Positions 1-7,586 of a stretch of DNA of 33,487 nt are shown here, in pieces. The stretch comes from DASRFA01 sp035651755. GTDB lineage: Bacteria; Desulfobacterota; Binatia; UBA12015. The translations under genes and the position numbers were made by a program. The notes beneath the pieces were generated by a model. That model had not been told where the DNA came from, did not search any database, and saw nothing but the letters and a program-made list of their open reading frames with translations. How positions within the stretch are numbered: position 1 is the stretch's first letter; the number at the start of each line of letters is the position of its first letter. The stretch spans positions 1 through 33,487 of the forward strand of contig DASRFA010000055.1 in the NCBI GenBank assembly GCA_035651755.1, in the 5' to 3' direction.

Positions 1-57
1 GGGCTCGCTTCGCTCGCATCTTGCGTCATGTTCCTGGGTCGTGATTCCCGACGATCG
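1..57. other. Window edge, intergenic, with short GC-rich repeat word
   Basis: No gene is visible here. Positions 5-17, read on the minus strand, give GCGAGCGAAGCGA. The same 13-base word occurs on the plus strand at 7505-7517, directly before the tandem hairpins. Both copies lie just past the 3' end of a gene, so this may be part of a small intergenic repeat. Two copies are too few to be sure. Confidence 0.25.
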
Positions 58-2337
58 TCAGCGGACCGGCTCGACGCGCGCCCGCACGTGCTTGTGCCAC
101 GGCGTGCCGGCGATCGGGTCGCGATCGGCGGACGACGTGAGCTCGTTCGGCGGGACGCCGTAGACGATCGGGCGGCCGGCCTCGTCGGGGAAGAAGAGGC
201 CGAGGCCGTTCGGCAGGCTCACGTGTCCGGCCTGCATGCAGTCGTTGACCTCGACGGTCGCGACCGCGCTTCCCCGGCGCGTCGTCACGCGTACGCGGCC
301 GCCGTCGCCGATGCCGAGGCGGCCGGCGTCGTGCGGGCTGATGCGGAGCGCACCGGCCGCGTCCTTCTTCCGCCAGGCGGGATCGCGGAAGATCGTGTTC
401 GCGGTCGACGTCCGCCGCTCGCCGGCGGTGAGGACGAACGGGAATTCGGAATCGGCGGACGGCTTCTCGTCGCGCAGGGTCGCGAGCTCGGCGAGGAGCT
501 CGGGAACCGAGAGGTTGATCTTCCCGTCCGGCGTGCAGAGGCGCTTCCAGGTCTCCTCGTACTCGTCGACCGTGAACGTCACGCCCGAGCGACGCTCGAG
601 GATCGCCTCGAAGAGGGCCTCGCCGAGCGCGGGCCCGTCGCCTTCGAATCCCGCGCGCCGCACCGACTCGGGATACGCCATCGCGCAGGTGTGGGCTGCT
701 CCCCACAGGAGCGCCGTCGCCTCGCGACCGGGGCCGAGCGTGGGACCGAGCGTCTCGTAGAGCACGACGGGCGTCAGGGCCGCGAGGTCCGCGCGCTCCG
801 CCATCGTCTGCAGGAATGCGCCCGCGAACGATTCCCGGTCGGCGGCCGCGGCGGCGCGGAGCGGAGCGACATCTTCGTCGCGAAGCGCGCCGAGCGCGCG
901 TACGAGGCGGCGGTGGATCTCCGGCTCGGGAAGCGTTCCCTCGAGCGGCTCGAAAAGCGGCGCGCGCAGGTGGAACACGTTTTCGGGGAATTCGAGCGTG
1001 AAGAACGTCGCCTCCCACTTCTCGAACTGCGACGACGCGGGCAGCACGTAGTCGGCGTGCCGACCGGTCTCCGTGAGCGCGACGTCGATCACCACGACGA
1101 GCTCGAGCGCGTCGAACGCCTCCCGCATGCGCGCGCTGTCCGCGAGCGAGTGAAGCGGGTTCGTCGACTCGACGATCGCGGCGCGGAAGCGCTTCGGATG
1201 ATCGGTCAGGATCTCGTCGGGAATCGCGTTGCACGGGATGAGGCCGGTGATGATGCGGTGGCCGCCGACCGGGCTCGTCCGCCCGGCCTCCTTGCCGCCG
1301 CCGAGGCCGGCCATGCGGGTGTGGATGTTCATCGCCCCCGGCTTCGCGAAGTTCCCGGTGAGGACGTACGCGAGCTTCTCGAGGTAGGAGTTGAGCGTCG
1401 AGTGCGGCGCCTGCTGGATGCCGAGATCCTCGAAGATCGAGACGCTCTCCGCGCGCGCGATCCGGCGTGCGACCGCGCGCAGCTGGTTTTCGTGGATGCC
1501 CGCGCGCGCGCAAAACTCCGCGATCGGCACCTGGCGGATCGCGTCGAAGAGCGCATCTCCGTTCGCCGTCCGGTCGCGGAGGAAGTCGCGGTCGACGAGG
1601 TCTTCCTCGACGAGCATCGCGAGCAGCGCGCTCAGGCAGAAGGCGTCCGTCCCGGGTCGCACGCGCAGGTGGTGGTCCGCCATCTCGGCGGTCTCCGTCT
1701 TGCGCGGGTCGATGACGATCAGGCAGCGCTCGGGATCGGCCGAGATCTCCCGCAGGACCGCGCGCGCACGGGGGAATCCGTGCGACTGCCACGGGTTCTT
1801 GCCGACGAAGACGGCGACCTCCGCGCGCTCGAAGTCGCCGGTCGTGTGGCAGCGCGGGCGCCCGAAGAGCTGGCCGTCGACCCAGAACTCGCCCGTCTTC
1901 TCCTGCGCGAGCGCGTTCGACGTGTAGATCGAGCCGAGCGCCTTCCGGGTCGCGGACGAGTAGGCGCCGCCCAGGTGGTTCCCCTGTCCGCCGCCGCCGT
2001 AGTAGAGGATCGTCTCGCCGCCGTGCGCGTCCCGGACCGCGGCGAGCTTCTCCGCGACCTCGCGGATCGCGGTGTCCCAGTCGATCGGCTCGAAATTGCC
2101 GTCGGGCTTCCGGCGAAGCGGATTCCGCAGGCGGTCGCGGCTCGACTGGTAGTAGTCGAGGCGCTGCGCCTTCTCGCAGGCGTAGCCCTTGGATCCCGGG
2201 TGCGCCCGATCACCGCGGACGCGCGTGAGGTGGCGTCCTTGTGTCTGGACCTCGACGCCGCAGTTGACGCTGCACAGGATGCACGCCGTCTGGAGCCACT
2301 CTTCGCCGCGCGCGCCGGTCGACCGGGTCGTTTCCAC
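58..2337 (-). CDS. Molybdopterin (bis-MGD) oxidoreductase catalytic subunit, formate dehydrogenase/nitrate reductase superfamily
   Basis: A 759-residue protein of the Mo/W-bis-MGD family. The N-terminal [4Fe-4S] ligands are C19, C22, C26 and C54 (CxxCxxxC, then Cx27C followed by EK). The central Mo-cofactor domain contains VFVGKNPW near 177-184 and VIDPRKT after it. The C-terminal dinucleotide-binding domain has LTAGERRTSTANT, then GIGDGGRVRV and VSLPNGLG. The segment that holds the Mo-ligating Cys/Sec/Ser in characterised relatives aligns to NALAQEKTGEF (141-151), which has none of these, so the substrate is not predictable. No twin-arginine signal is seen, so it is probably cytoplasmic. I chose the GTG at 2337 because AGGAGG sits 4 bases upstream. 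An in-frame ATG at 2358 has no ribosome site and lies inside an inverted repeat. No electron-transfer partner gene is adjacent. The O-methyltransferase lies 154 bases upstream on the same strand. Confidence 0.9.
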   Translation of the reverse strand: METTRSTGARGEEWLQTACILCSVNCGVEVQTQGRHLTRVRGDRAHPGSKGYACEKAQRLDYYQSSRDRLRNPLRRKPDGNFEPIDWDTAIREVAEKLAAVRDAHGGETILYYGGGGQGNHLGGAYSSATRKALGSIYTSNALAQEKTGEFWVDGQLFGRPRCHTTGDFERAEVAVFVGKNPWQSHGFPRARAVLREISADPERCLIVIDPRKTETAEMADHHLRVRPGTDAFCLSALLAMLVEEDLVDRDFLRDRTANGDALFDAIRQVPIAEFCARAGIHENQLRAVARRIARAESVSIFEDLGIQQAPHSTLNSYLEKLAYVLTGNFAKPGAMNIHTRMAGLGGGKEAGRTSPVGGHRIITGLIPCNAIPDEILTDHPKRFRAAIVESTNPLHSLADSARMREAFDALELVVVIDVALTETGRHADYVLPASSQFEKWEATFFTLEFPENVFHLRAPLFEPLEGTLPEPEIHRRLVRALGALRDEDVAPLRAAAAADRESFAGAFLQTMAERADLAALTPVVLYETLGPTLGPGREATALLWGAAHTCAMAYPESVRRAGFEGDGPALGEALFEAILERRSGVTFTVDEYEETWKRLCTPDGKINLSVPELLAELATLRDEKPSADSEFPFVLTAGERRTSTANTIFRDPAWRKKDAAGALRISPHDAGRLGIGDGGRVRVTTRRGSAVATVEVNDCMQAGHVSLPNGLGLFFPDEAGRPIVYGVPPNELTSSADRDPIAGTPWHKHVRARVEPVR

Positions 2338-2341
2338 GGTG

Positions 2342-2347
2342 CCTCCT
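2342..2347 (-). promoter_or_regulatory. Shine-Dalgarno AGGAGG deciding the GTG start of the molybdopterin oxidoreductase
   Basis: The minus strand reads AGGAGG, four bases, then GTG at 2337. This is one of the strongest ribosome sites in the window. It argues for GTG 2337 over the in-frame ATG at 2358 and the further upstream start at 2460. Confidence 0.65.
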
Positions 2348-2349
2348 AG

Positions 2350-2370
2350 CGAGTTCATCGATCGAACTCG
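2350..2370. promoter_or_regulatory. Perfect 7-7-7 inverted repeat, candidate operator
   Basis: CGAGTTC at 2350-2356 and GAACTCG at 2364-2370 form a perfect inverted repeat around the spacer ATCGATC. It lies 13 bases upstream of the GTG start and immediately upstream of the Shine-Dalgarno of the molybdopterin oxidoreductase. The length and symmetry fit a dimeric repressor such as a TetR- or GntR-type protein. No regulator gene is in the window. An RNA hairpin in the 5' leader is the alternative. Confidence 0.35.
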
Positions 2371-2491
2371 TCCGTTCAACAAGAGAATGGGCACGCGAGC
2401 GCGGCCGACGCAAGCGGCGTTCGCCGCGATGAACATGATCGCGTTGAAGGGCGGGCCCAAGACGACGGTGCCCTGCCCGTAGACCGCCCTG

Positions 2492-3517
2492 CTACTTGTA
2501 CGCGATCGCCGCGCTCGCGGGCCCGGCGAGCGGCAGTACCTCGCAGCGGCTGAAGCCGGCCTCGGTACACCACGCGCGGAAGTCAGCTCCCGTGTAGTCG
2601 AACGCGTCGCCGAACTCGATCAGCATGTTGAGCGACATCAGAAGGCCGAATGCGTTCTCGCGACGCGCGTCGTCGATCAGGTTCTCGACCGCGATGAAGA
2701 CCCCGCCCGCAGGAAGGGCGGCGTGGACGGCGCGAATCAGGTGCTTCTTCTTCTCGAGGTTCCAGTCGTGGAGGATCATCCCCATCGTCACGACGTCTGC
2801 CTTCGGGATCGGGTCCTTGAAGAAGTCGCCCGCCGCCGTCGTCACCCGGTCCGAGAGCCTTCGCCGCGCGATCGCCGCGCGCGCGATCGGCTCGACGACC
2901 GGGAGGTCGAAGGAGGTACAGCGGAGGTGCGGGTGGCGGGAGGCGACCGCGCACGACAGGTCGGCGGCGGCGCCGCCGACGTCGCAGAGCGTCTGGTACC
3001 GCGAGAAGTCGAACTTCTCGGCGAGCGCCTGGAAGTTCGGGCGCGAGATGCCGCTCATCGCCGCCATGAACTGCGCGAGGCGCTCGGGATCGCGGTAGAG
3101 CTCCTCGAACATCGGCGCGCCGGTCCGCTTGATCTCGTTCTGCGGCGCGCCCGTCTTGAGAGCCTCGTCGAGGTCCGCCCAGAACCGGAAGAGGCGATCG
3201 TTGAACATGTCGAGGGCGCCGCCGACGTAGTGCTCGCTCGTCGTGACGAGGAAACGAGCACCCTCGGGCGTGTTCGCGTAGCGCGCGTTCGGGCCGTCGC
3301 CCTCGCGGGCCAGCATGCCGAGCGCGACCAGCGCGTCGACGAAGTCGGGGACGGCGCGCGGGTGGAGCTCGAGGCGCTTCCGGATCTCCGCCGCGGTGAG
3401 CGGCCCGTCTCGGAGAGCGTCGAAGAGGCGGAGCTTGCCGGCGGCGAGGAGGGCCTTCGATCCCATGAACCCGCGACCGAGCTCGATGATCTTGGCAGGC
3501 GTGAGCGGTTCCGACAT
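2492..3517 (-). CDS. SAM-dependent O-methyltransferase (acetylserotonin/hydroxyindole OMT type)
   Basis: A 341-residue class I methyltransferase of the plant-type O-methyltransferase family (PF00891 with an N-terminal dimerisation domain). Residues about 10-100 form a winged-helix dimerisation region (GPLTAAEIRKRLELHPRAV, then DALVALGML). The SAM-binding motif is LCDVGGAAADLS near 175-190, with the acidic SFDLP following. MGMILHDWN contains the HDW motif whose His is the catalytic base in this family. The substrate is likely a phenolic or other hydroxyl compound, but the sequence does not say which. Start ATG 3517 has GGAG five bases upstream. The gene diverges from the VOC/metallo-hydrolase operon across 117 bases, which suggests shared control. 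Confidence 0.9.
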   Translation of the reverse strand: MSEPLTPAKIIELGRGFMGSKALLAAGKLRLFDALRDGPLTAAEIRKRLELHPRAVPDFVDALVALGMLAREGDGPNARYANTPEGARFLVTTSEHYVGGALDMFNDRLFRFWADLDEALKTGAPQNEIKRTGAPMFEELYRDPERLAQFMAAMSGISRPNFQALAEKFDFSRYQTLCDVGGAAADLSCAVASRHPHLRCTSFDLPVVEPIARAAIARRRLSDRVTTAAGDFFKDPIPKADVVTMGMILHDWNLEKKKHLIRAVHAALPAGGVFIAVENLIDDARRENAFGLLMSLNMLIEFGDAFDYTGADFRAWCTEAGFSRCEVLPLAGPASAAIAYK

Positions 3518-3612
3518 GTTGACTCCGGCGCGCACAGGGCGCGCGACAGGCGTACGAGACGCGAATCGAGAGGTCGCATGCTGACACCCGCTTCGTTGCG
3601 CGTCGAGTGCCT

Positions 3613-3624
3613 CTCGGATCCGAG
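3613..3624. promoter_or_regulatory. 12-base perfect palindrome before the VOC gene
   Basis: CTCGGATCCGAG is self-complementary and lies in the divergent region between the O-methyltransferase and VOC genes. It overlaps the Shine-Dalgarno area ten bases before the ATG at 3635. It could be an operator or a chance GC-rich palindrome. Confidence 0.2.
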
Positions 3625-3634
3625 GGAAGAAGCG

Positions 3635-4084
3635 ATGACGACGACGGCGCCCGTGCTGAACCTTCTCGACCTCGTCGCGCGCGACGTCGACGCGACCGTC
3701 GCGTTCTACCGTCGCCTCGGCGTCGCCATCCCGGACTCGGCGATCTGGCGAACCGAGAGCGGGGCGCACCACGTCGACGTCGACTTCCCGAACGGCTTCG
3801 GCCTCCACTTCGACAGCCCGGCGCTCGCGAAGGCGTACGACGCCGGGTGGCCGGACCGGCCTCCGGGCGGGAGCAGCGTCGTCATCGGCTTCCGGGTCCC
3901 GTCGCGCGAGGCCGTCGACGCGACCTACGCGGACATGACCGCCGCCGGCTACCCGGGCCGCCAGCCGCCGTACGACGCGTTCTGGGGCGCGCGCTACGCT
4001 GTCATCGAGGACCCGGACGCCAACCACGTCGGGCTCATGAGCCCGATCGACGGGGCGCGCCGCAGCGCGCCGCCCGAGCTGTGA
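3635..4084 (+). CDS. VOC family protein (glyoxalase/bleomycin resistance/dioxygenase fold)
   Basis: A 149-residue single-module vicinal-oxygen-chelate protein. The beta-alpha-beta start is LLDLVARDVDATVAFYRRLG, followed by the HHVDVDF strand near 45-51. The typical closing strand is YAVIEDPDANHVGLMSP. Members dimerise and bind a metal or a small ligand. Activities range from isomerase to dioxygenase to antibiotic binding, and nothing here selects one. A gaggga ribosome site precedes ATG 3635. The next gene starts ten bases after the stop, so the two are almost certainly one transcript. Confidence 0.88.
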   Translation: MTTTAPVLNLLDLVARDVDATVAFYRRLGVAIPDSAIWRTESGAHHVDVDFPNGFGLHFDSPALAKAYDAGWPDRPPGGSSVVIGFRVPSREAVDATYADMTAAGYPGRQPPYDAFWGARYAVIEDPDANHVGLMSPIDGARRSAPPEL

Positions 4085-4094
4085 GAGGAGCACG

Positions 4095-4832
4095 ATGAGC
4101 GCAAATGTCAGCGAGATCGCTCCGGACGTCTTCCGGATCTCCGCCTTCCACCCCGCGTACGGCATCCAGTTCAACCAGTTCGTCATCCGGGACGACGAGC
4201 CGTTCCTCATGCACACCGGCTTCCGCCAGACGTTCGACCAGACGCTGGAGGCGGTTGCGCGCGTGATCGATCCCGCGTCGCTGCGGTGGATCGGCTTCAG
4301 CCACTTCGAGCCCGACGAGTGCGGCGCGCTGAATCGCTGGCTCGCCGTCGCGCCGGGCGCGCAGGCGGTCACGAGCTTCGTCGGCAAGGTCGTCATGCTC
4401 GACGACTTCGCGGATCGCGAGGCGAGGGCGCTCGAGGACGACGAGGTGCTCCCGATCGGGCGCCGACGACTCCGCTTCCTCGCGACGCCGCACCTGCCGC
4501 ACGGCTGGGACGCCGGGCTCTTCTTCGAGGAAGTCGACCGGACGCTCCTCTGCTCCGACCTCTTCTTCCAGCCCGGCGATCCCGAGCCTCGCATCGAGAG
4601 CGACGTCGTCGGGCCCGCGCGCGACGCCATCGTCGCGGGCATGTCGAGCCCGCTCCGCGGCGACGTCCCGTACACCGCGTCGACCGACGCGACGATGCGG
4701 CGCATCGCGGCGCTCGAGCCGCGGACGCTCGCGATCATGCATGGGTCGTCGTTCGCCGGCGACGGCGGCCGCGCCGTGCGCGACCTCGCCGCGGTGCTCG
4801 CCGAGACGATCGGTCCGGGACCGGCGCGATAG
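4095..4832 (+). CDS. Metallo-beta-lactamase-fold protein with flavodiiron-type (ODP) metal site
   Basis: A 245-residue protein. Instead of the usual HxHxDH of metallo-hydrolases it has H70-F-E72-P-D74, then H133, D155 and H216. This pattern and its spacing (59, 22 and 61 residues) match the di-iron site of flavodiiron proteins and oxygen-binding di-iron (ODP) proteins, HxExD...H...D...H. The His that normally follows the Asp is replaced by E75. There is no flavodoxin or rubredoxin domain, so it cannot by itself be a complete O2 or NO reductase. An oxygen-binding sensor or a redox partner role is possible. The AGAGGAG ribosome site is good, and the gene is second in an operon with the VOC protein. 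A short hairpin follows the stop. Confidence 0.85.
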   Translation: MSANVSEIAPDVFRISAFHPAYGIQFNQFVIRDDEPFLMHTGFRQTFDQTLEAVARVIDPASLRWIGFSHFEPDECGALNRWLAVAPGAQAVTSFVGKVVMLDDFADREARALEDDEVLPIGRRRLRFLATPHLPHGWDAGLFFEEVDRTLLCSDLFFQPGDPEPRIESDVVGPARDAIVAGMSSPLRGDVPYTASTDATMRRIAALEPRTLAIMHGSSFAGDGGRAVRDLAAVLAETIGPGPAR

Positions 4833-4851
4833 CGCTCGATCGGGAGTCCGC

Positions 4852-4869
4852 GCGGAGCCGTCGCTCCGC
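4852..4869 (+). terminator. Hairpin after the VOC/metallo-hydrolase operon
   Basis: GCGGAGC at 4852-4858 pairs with GCTCCGC at 4863-4869 around a four-base loop, 20 bases after the stop at 4832. There is no T-tract, only TCTCGTCTCG, so its terminator strength is uncertain. Confidence 0.35.
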
Positions 4870-4962
4870 TCTCGTCTCGCGCCCGTCTCGCCGATACACT
4901 TCGCGGGCCGCGCCGCTGCGACCGTCGAGCACGTCACGGCAGCGCGCACGGGGAGAGGGCTC

Positions 4963-7497
4963 ATGCGGGGATTTCGGACGACCATCGCAGCCGTTGCGTG
5001 CTGTGCGGCGGCGCTCGCGGGCGCCGCGTCGCGAACCGCGGCGGCGACCTGGACCGACAAGGTCACCACGACGCCGTCGCTCGTGCAGACGAACTTCGGC
5101 CGCTTCGGCGACCGCCTGCCGCTGAACGGCGAGATCAGCTGCGGCGAGACGGCGATCGCGATGTCGCTGCTCTGGCTCGGGGAGAACGGCTTCACGCAGC
5201 TCGCCCCGGCGAAGCCGACCCGGGAGGACGGCCTCCAGCTCATCCGGATCTTCACCGGCATGGCCGAGGCGCCGACGGGCGGAAGCCTCGTCGACGAGGA
5301 CTGGTACCGCTACGCGGTGACGACGTACCTCGGGCTCAAGGGCGTCGGCGAGAACCAGTATCACTGGGAGCGCCAGATCGGCCCGAGCGTCGCCTGGCTC
5401 GAGGAGCACAACCAGAACCAGAGCTTCGTGAACTTCGCGGTCGGCTGGTACGTGCCCGACGCGAACGAGCCGGGCGTGTGGGACCGGACCGGCCAGCACT
5501 GGCTGACGCTCCTCGCGACCGATCCCGAGGCGGGCACGCTCACGATCAACAACCCGTATCCCGCCGCGTTCTTCGCCGTGCCGAACCTGCCGAGCCAGAA
5601 CCCGCAGGCCATCCCGACGATCCCGTTCACCGCCGGTACGCTGCCGCCGCTGCCCTTCGGCACGTACATCCAGACCGACGTCCCGCTCGCCAATCCCGAC
5701 GCCGGCGTCCTGGCCGTCCTCGAGACCGGCTACTCGTTCACGATCGACGAGGACGCGCGCCCCGCCGCCGGCTGGACTCCGCAGCCGTTCTCGCTCGCGG
5801 GCCTCCGCTACGTGAACAACTACACCGCGCCGCTCGAGGTGCTGGCGCCGCTCACGGGTCCCGGTGGGCTCCAGAAGTACGGTCCCGCGGACCTGATCTT
5901 GACGAACGACAACACCACCACCGGCGACAACGAGGTGCGCGAGGGCCTGATCGCCACCACGCGATCGAGCGGCACGCCGTTCGGCACCGGCCGGATGTCG
6001 CTCTTCGACAGCGGCGGCCTCGCGCTGCGTCCGGGAAGCCCCGCGGGACCGCCCGTCCTGCTTCTGGTCGCAACCGGTCCGAACAGCACTTTCCAGTTCG
6101 GCCACGGCGCGCGCCTCGAGCTCGATCGCGGCGACCATACGTTCTTCGAGACGATCGTCGGCGGGAACGTCGACGGCGTGACGACGAACCTCGTCCGGCT
6201 CGCCGGCGGGTCGCTCGCGATCCAGCCGCACGCGCCGCTCCGCGAGCTCGGCGATACCACCCGCCTTCTCGTGAGCGGCAACGGCGGCAACCTCCCCGAG
6301 GTGACGAACGGGATCGTCCACCCCTCGATCGTCGCGCAGAGCGACGACGCGCTCCGCAGCGGCTCCTTTCTCACCTTCGGCCCGCACGGCTTCGAGGCGG
6401 CGGAGACCGTCTCGTCGCGCGACCAAGTGATCACGTCGGCGGACGACATGACGGTCTACGCGCTCGACAACGACCAGATCGTCCGCTCGGGCGAGACCGC
6501 GACCGTCTTCGCCCTGCAGGGCGGCCCGCACCTCCTGCGAACGAAGCTCCCGTCGCGGCGCCCGGGCCCGATACCGCCCACGACCCTGCGCGTCGGCGAC
6601 GCTCTTCCCGAGCACGAGGCGGGAATCATCCTGAACGGGACGGTGCTTGCGCTCGACCGGATCGAGCTCGGCGCCTCCGAAGGGGTCGTCTACACGAGCC
6701 GCGCCGACGGCTGGATCTTCTCCGACATCGCGGGAACGGGCGGGCTCACGCTCTTCGGACCCGGGACCCTACATCTGCTCGGGAACAACGCGTACTCGGG
6801 CTCGACCGTCGTGAGCTCCGGGACGGTCATCGTGTCGAATCGAACGGGCCCGTCGACGGGGCTCGGCACCGGCGAGGTCGCCGTGAACGCGAACGGACAC
6901 CTCGTCGTGCAGGGCGCGACGGCGAAGGTCGACGGGCCGATCTTCGTCTCGCAGGACTCGACGCTGACGCTCGCGGGCGGGACGATCGGCGACGTCGAGG
7001 TCCAGTATGGCGGCTACCTGATCGACGGCGGCGTCCTCGAGGGCTTCGGGACGGTCGCCGGCGAAGCGAGCCTCGCCGGCACGCTGCGCGCCGGCCCCGA
7101 GCTCGGCGTGCTGCGCTTCACCCAGCGCGCGCGCTTCAACACCGACTTCTCGACCGCGTTCGTCTACTGGACGCTCGCCGCGCTCGACGACACGCCCGGC
7201 AACGAGGGCCGGTCCTGGAACGCGCTCGACTTCCCGGCCGGCGCTTCGGTCGGCACCGAGGACAACCCCGTCCTCGTGCTGATCGAGTTCCGCGGCATCC
7301 CGGGGCCGGACAGCGGCCACCCGTTCTGGCAGTCGCGGCACCGCTGGCTCTTCGCGACGTTCTCCGCGGACCACGACTGGGAGATCTGGGACGACGACCT
7401 GAACTTCGACTACGCGGCGGGCTCGTTCTGCCTCCAGCTCGAGGACGACCGCGCCTTCATGGCGTACGTGCCAAAACCCGCCACTTGCCCGGGTTGA
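4963..7497 (+). CDS. Secreted papain-like (C39-like) cysteine peptidase with autotransporter-associated beta repeat
   Basis: An 844-residue exported protein. Residues 1-28 are a Sec signal peptide (Arg-containing start, Ala-rich core, cleavage near TAAA). Residues about 40-210 look like a papain-fold peptidase. C60 lies in SCGETAIAMSLLWLG at a helix start, H179 in TGQHWLTLLATD, and N196/N197 in TINNPYP. These form a plausible Cys-His-Asn triad in the right order. The middle is beta-rich and unassigned. Residues about 588-631 match the passenger-associated PATR repeat (GTGGLTLFGPGTLHLLGNN, then YSGSTVVSSGT). The C-terminus lacks a beta-barrel ending in an aromatic residue, so it is not a classical autotransporter. 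A gggagaggg ribosome site precedes ATG 4963. A possible -10 TACACT lies at 4895-4900. The peptidase call rests on motif order and is moderate. The secretion and repeat calls are firmer. Confidence 0.72.
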   Translation: MRGFRTTIAAVACCAAALAGAASRTAAATWTDKVTTTPSLVQTNFGRFGDRLPLNGEISCGETAIAMSLLWLGENGFTQLAPAKPTREDGLQLIRIFTGMAEAPTGGSLVDEDWYRYAVTTYLGLKGVGENQYHWERQIGPSVAWLEEHNQNQSFVNFAVGWYVPDANEPGVWDRTGQHWLTLLATDPEAGTLTINNPYPAAFFAVPNLPSQNPQAIPTIPFTAGTLPPLPFGTYIQTDVPLANPDAGVLAVLETGYSFTIDEDARPAAGWTPQPFSLAGLRYVNNYTAPLEVLAPLTGPGGLQKYGPADLILTNDNTTTGDNEVREGLIATTRSSGTPFGTGRMSLFDSGGLALRPGSPAGPPVLLLVATGPNSTFQFGHGARLELDRGDHTFFETIVGGNVDGVTTNLVRLAGGSLAIQPHAPLRELGDTTRLLVSGNGGNLPEVTNGIVHPSIVAQSDDALRSGSFLTFGPHGFEAAETVSSRDQVITSADDMTVYALDNDQIVRSGETATVFALQGGPHLLRTKLPSRRPGPIPPTTLRVGDALPEHEAGIILNGTVLALDRIELGASEGVVYTSRADGWIFSDIAGTGGLTLFGPGTLHLLGNNAYSGSTVVSSGTVIVSNRTGPSTGLGTGEVAVNANGHLVVQGATAKVDGPIFVSQDSTLTLAGGTIGDVEVQYGGYLIDGGVLEGFGTVAGEASLAGTLRAGPELGVLRFTQRARFNTDFSTAFVYWTLAALDDTPGNEGRSWNALDFPAGASVGTEDNPVLVLIEFRGIPGPDSGHPFWQSRHRWLFATFSADHDWEIWDDDLNFDYAAGSFCLQLEDDRAFMAYVPKPATCPG

Positions 7498-7533
7498 CGT
7501 ACCCGCGAGCGAAGCGATCCGCAGGGAGTGGGG

Positions 7534-7558
7534 CCCCGTTCGGCTTTGCCGAACGGGG
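7534..7558. terminator. Strong bidirectional hairpin between convergent genes
   Basis: CCCCGTTCGGC at 7534-7544 pairs perfectly with GCCGAACGGGG at 7548-7558 around TTT. It sits between the convergent peptidase (stop at 7497) and acyl-CoA dehydrogenase (stop at 7587), so it can serve both strands. No T-tract follows. Confidence 0.65.
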
Positions 7559-7578
7559 CGAGGGAAGCGTTTCCCTCG
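7559..7578. terminator. Second hairpin directly abutting the first
   Basis: CGAGGGAA at 7559-7566 pairs with TTCCCTCG at 7571-7578 around GCGT. It begins on the base after the preceding hairpin ends. The pair forms a tandem stem-loop element in the convergent gap, and the minus-strand gene's stop is only nine bases further on. Confidence 0.5.
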
Positions 7579-7586
7579 TTCGACAA

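Noticed and set aside
28..2349. 773-codon plus-strand frame
   Set aside because: It is fully antisense to the molybdopterin oxidoreductase, is rich in Arg/Glu/Asp/Val, and has no domain. A GC-driven shadow.
2352..2379. TTGAAC/TGAACT as a promoter of the molybdo-enzyme
   Set aside because: The predicted start would cut into the AGGAGG ribosome site that otherwise looks functional.
2338..2460. N-terminal extension of the molybdo-enzyme to the start at 2460, or to ATG 2358
   Set aside because: The extra residues precede the conserved Fe-S region without similarity to it, have no ribosome site, and the 2358 ATG lies in an inverted repeat. AGGAGG favours GTG 2337.
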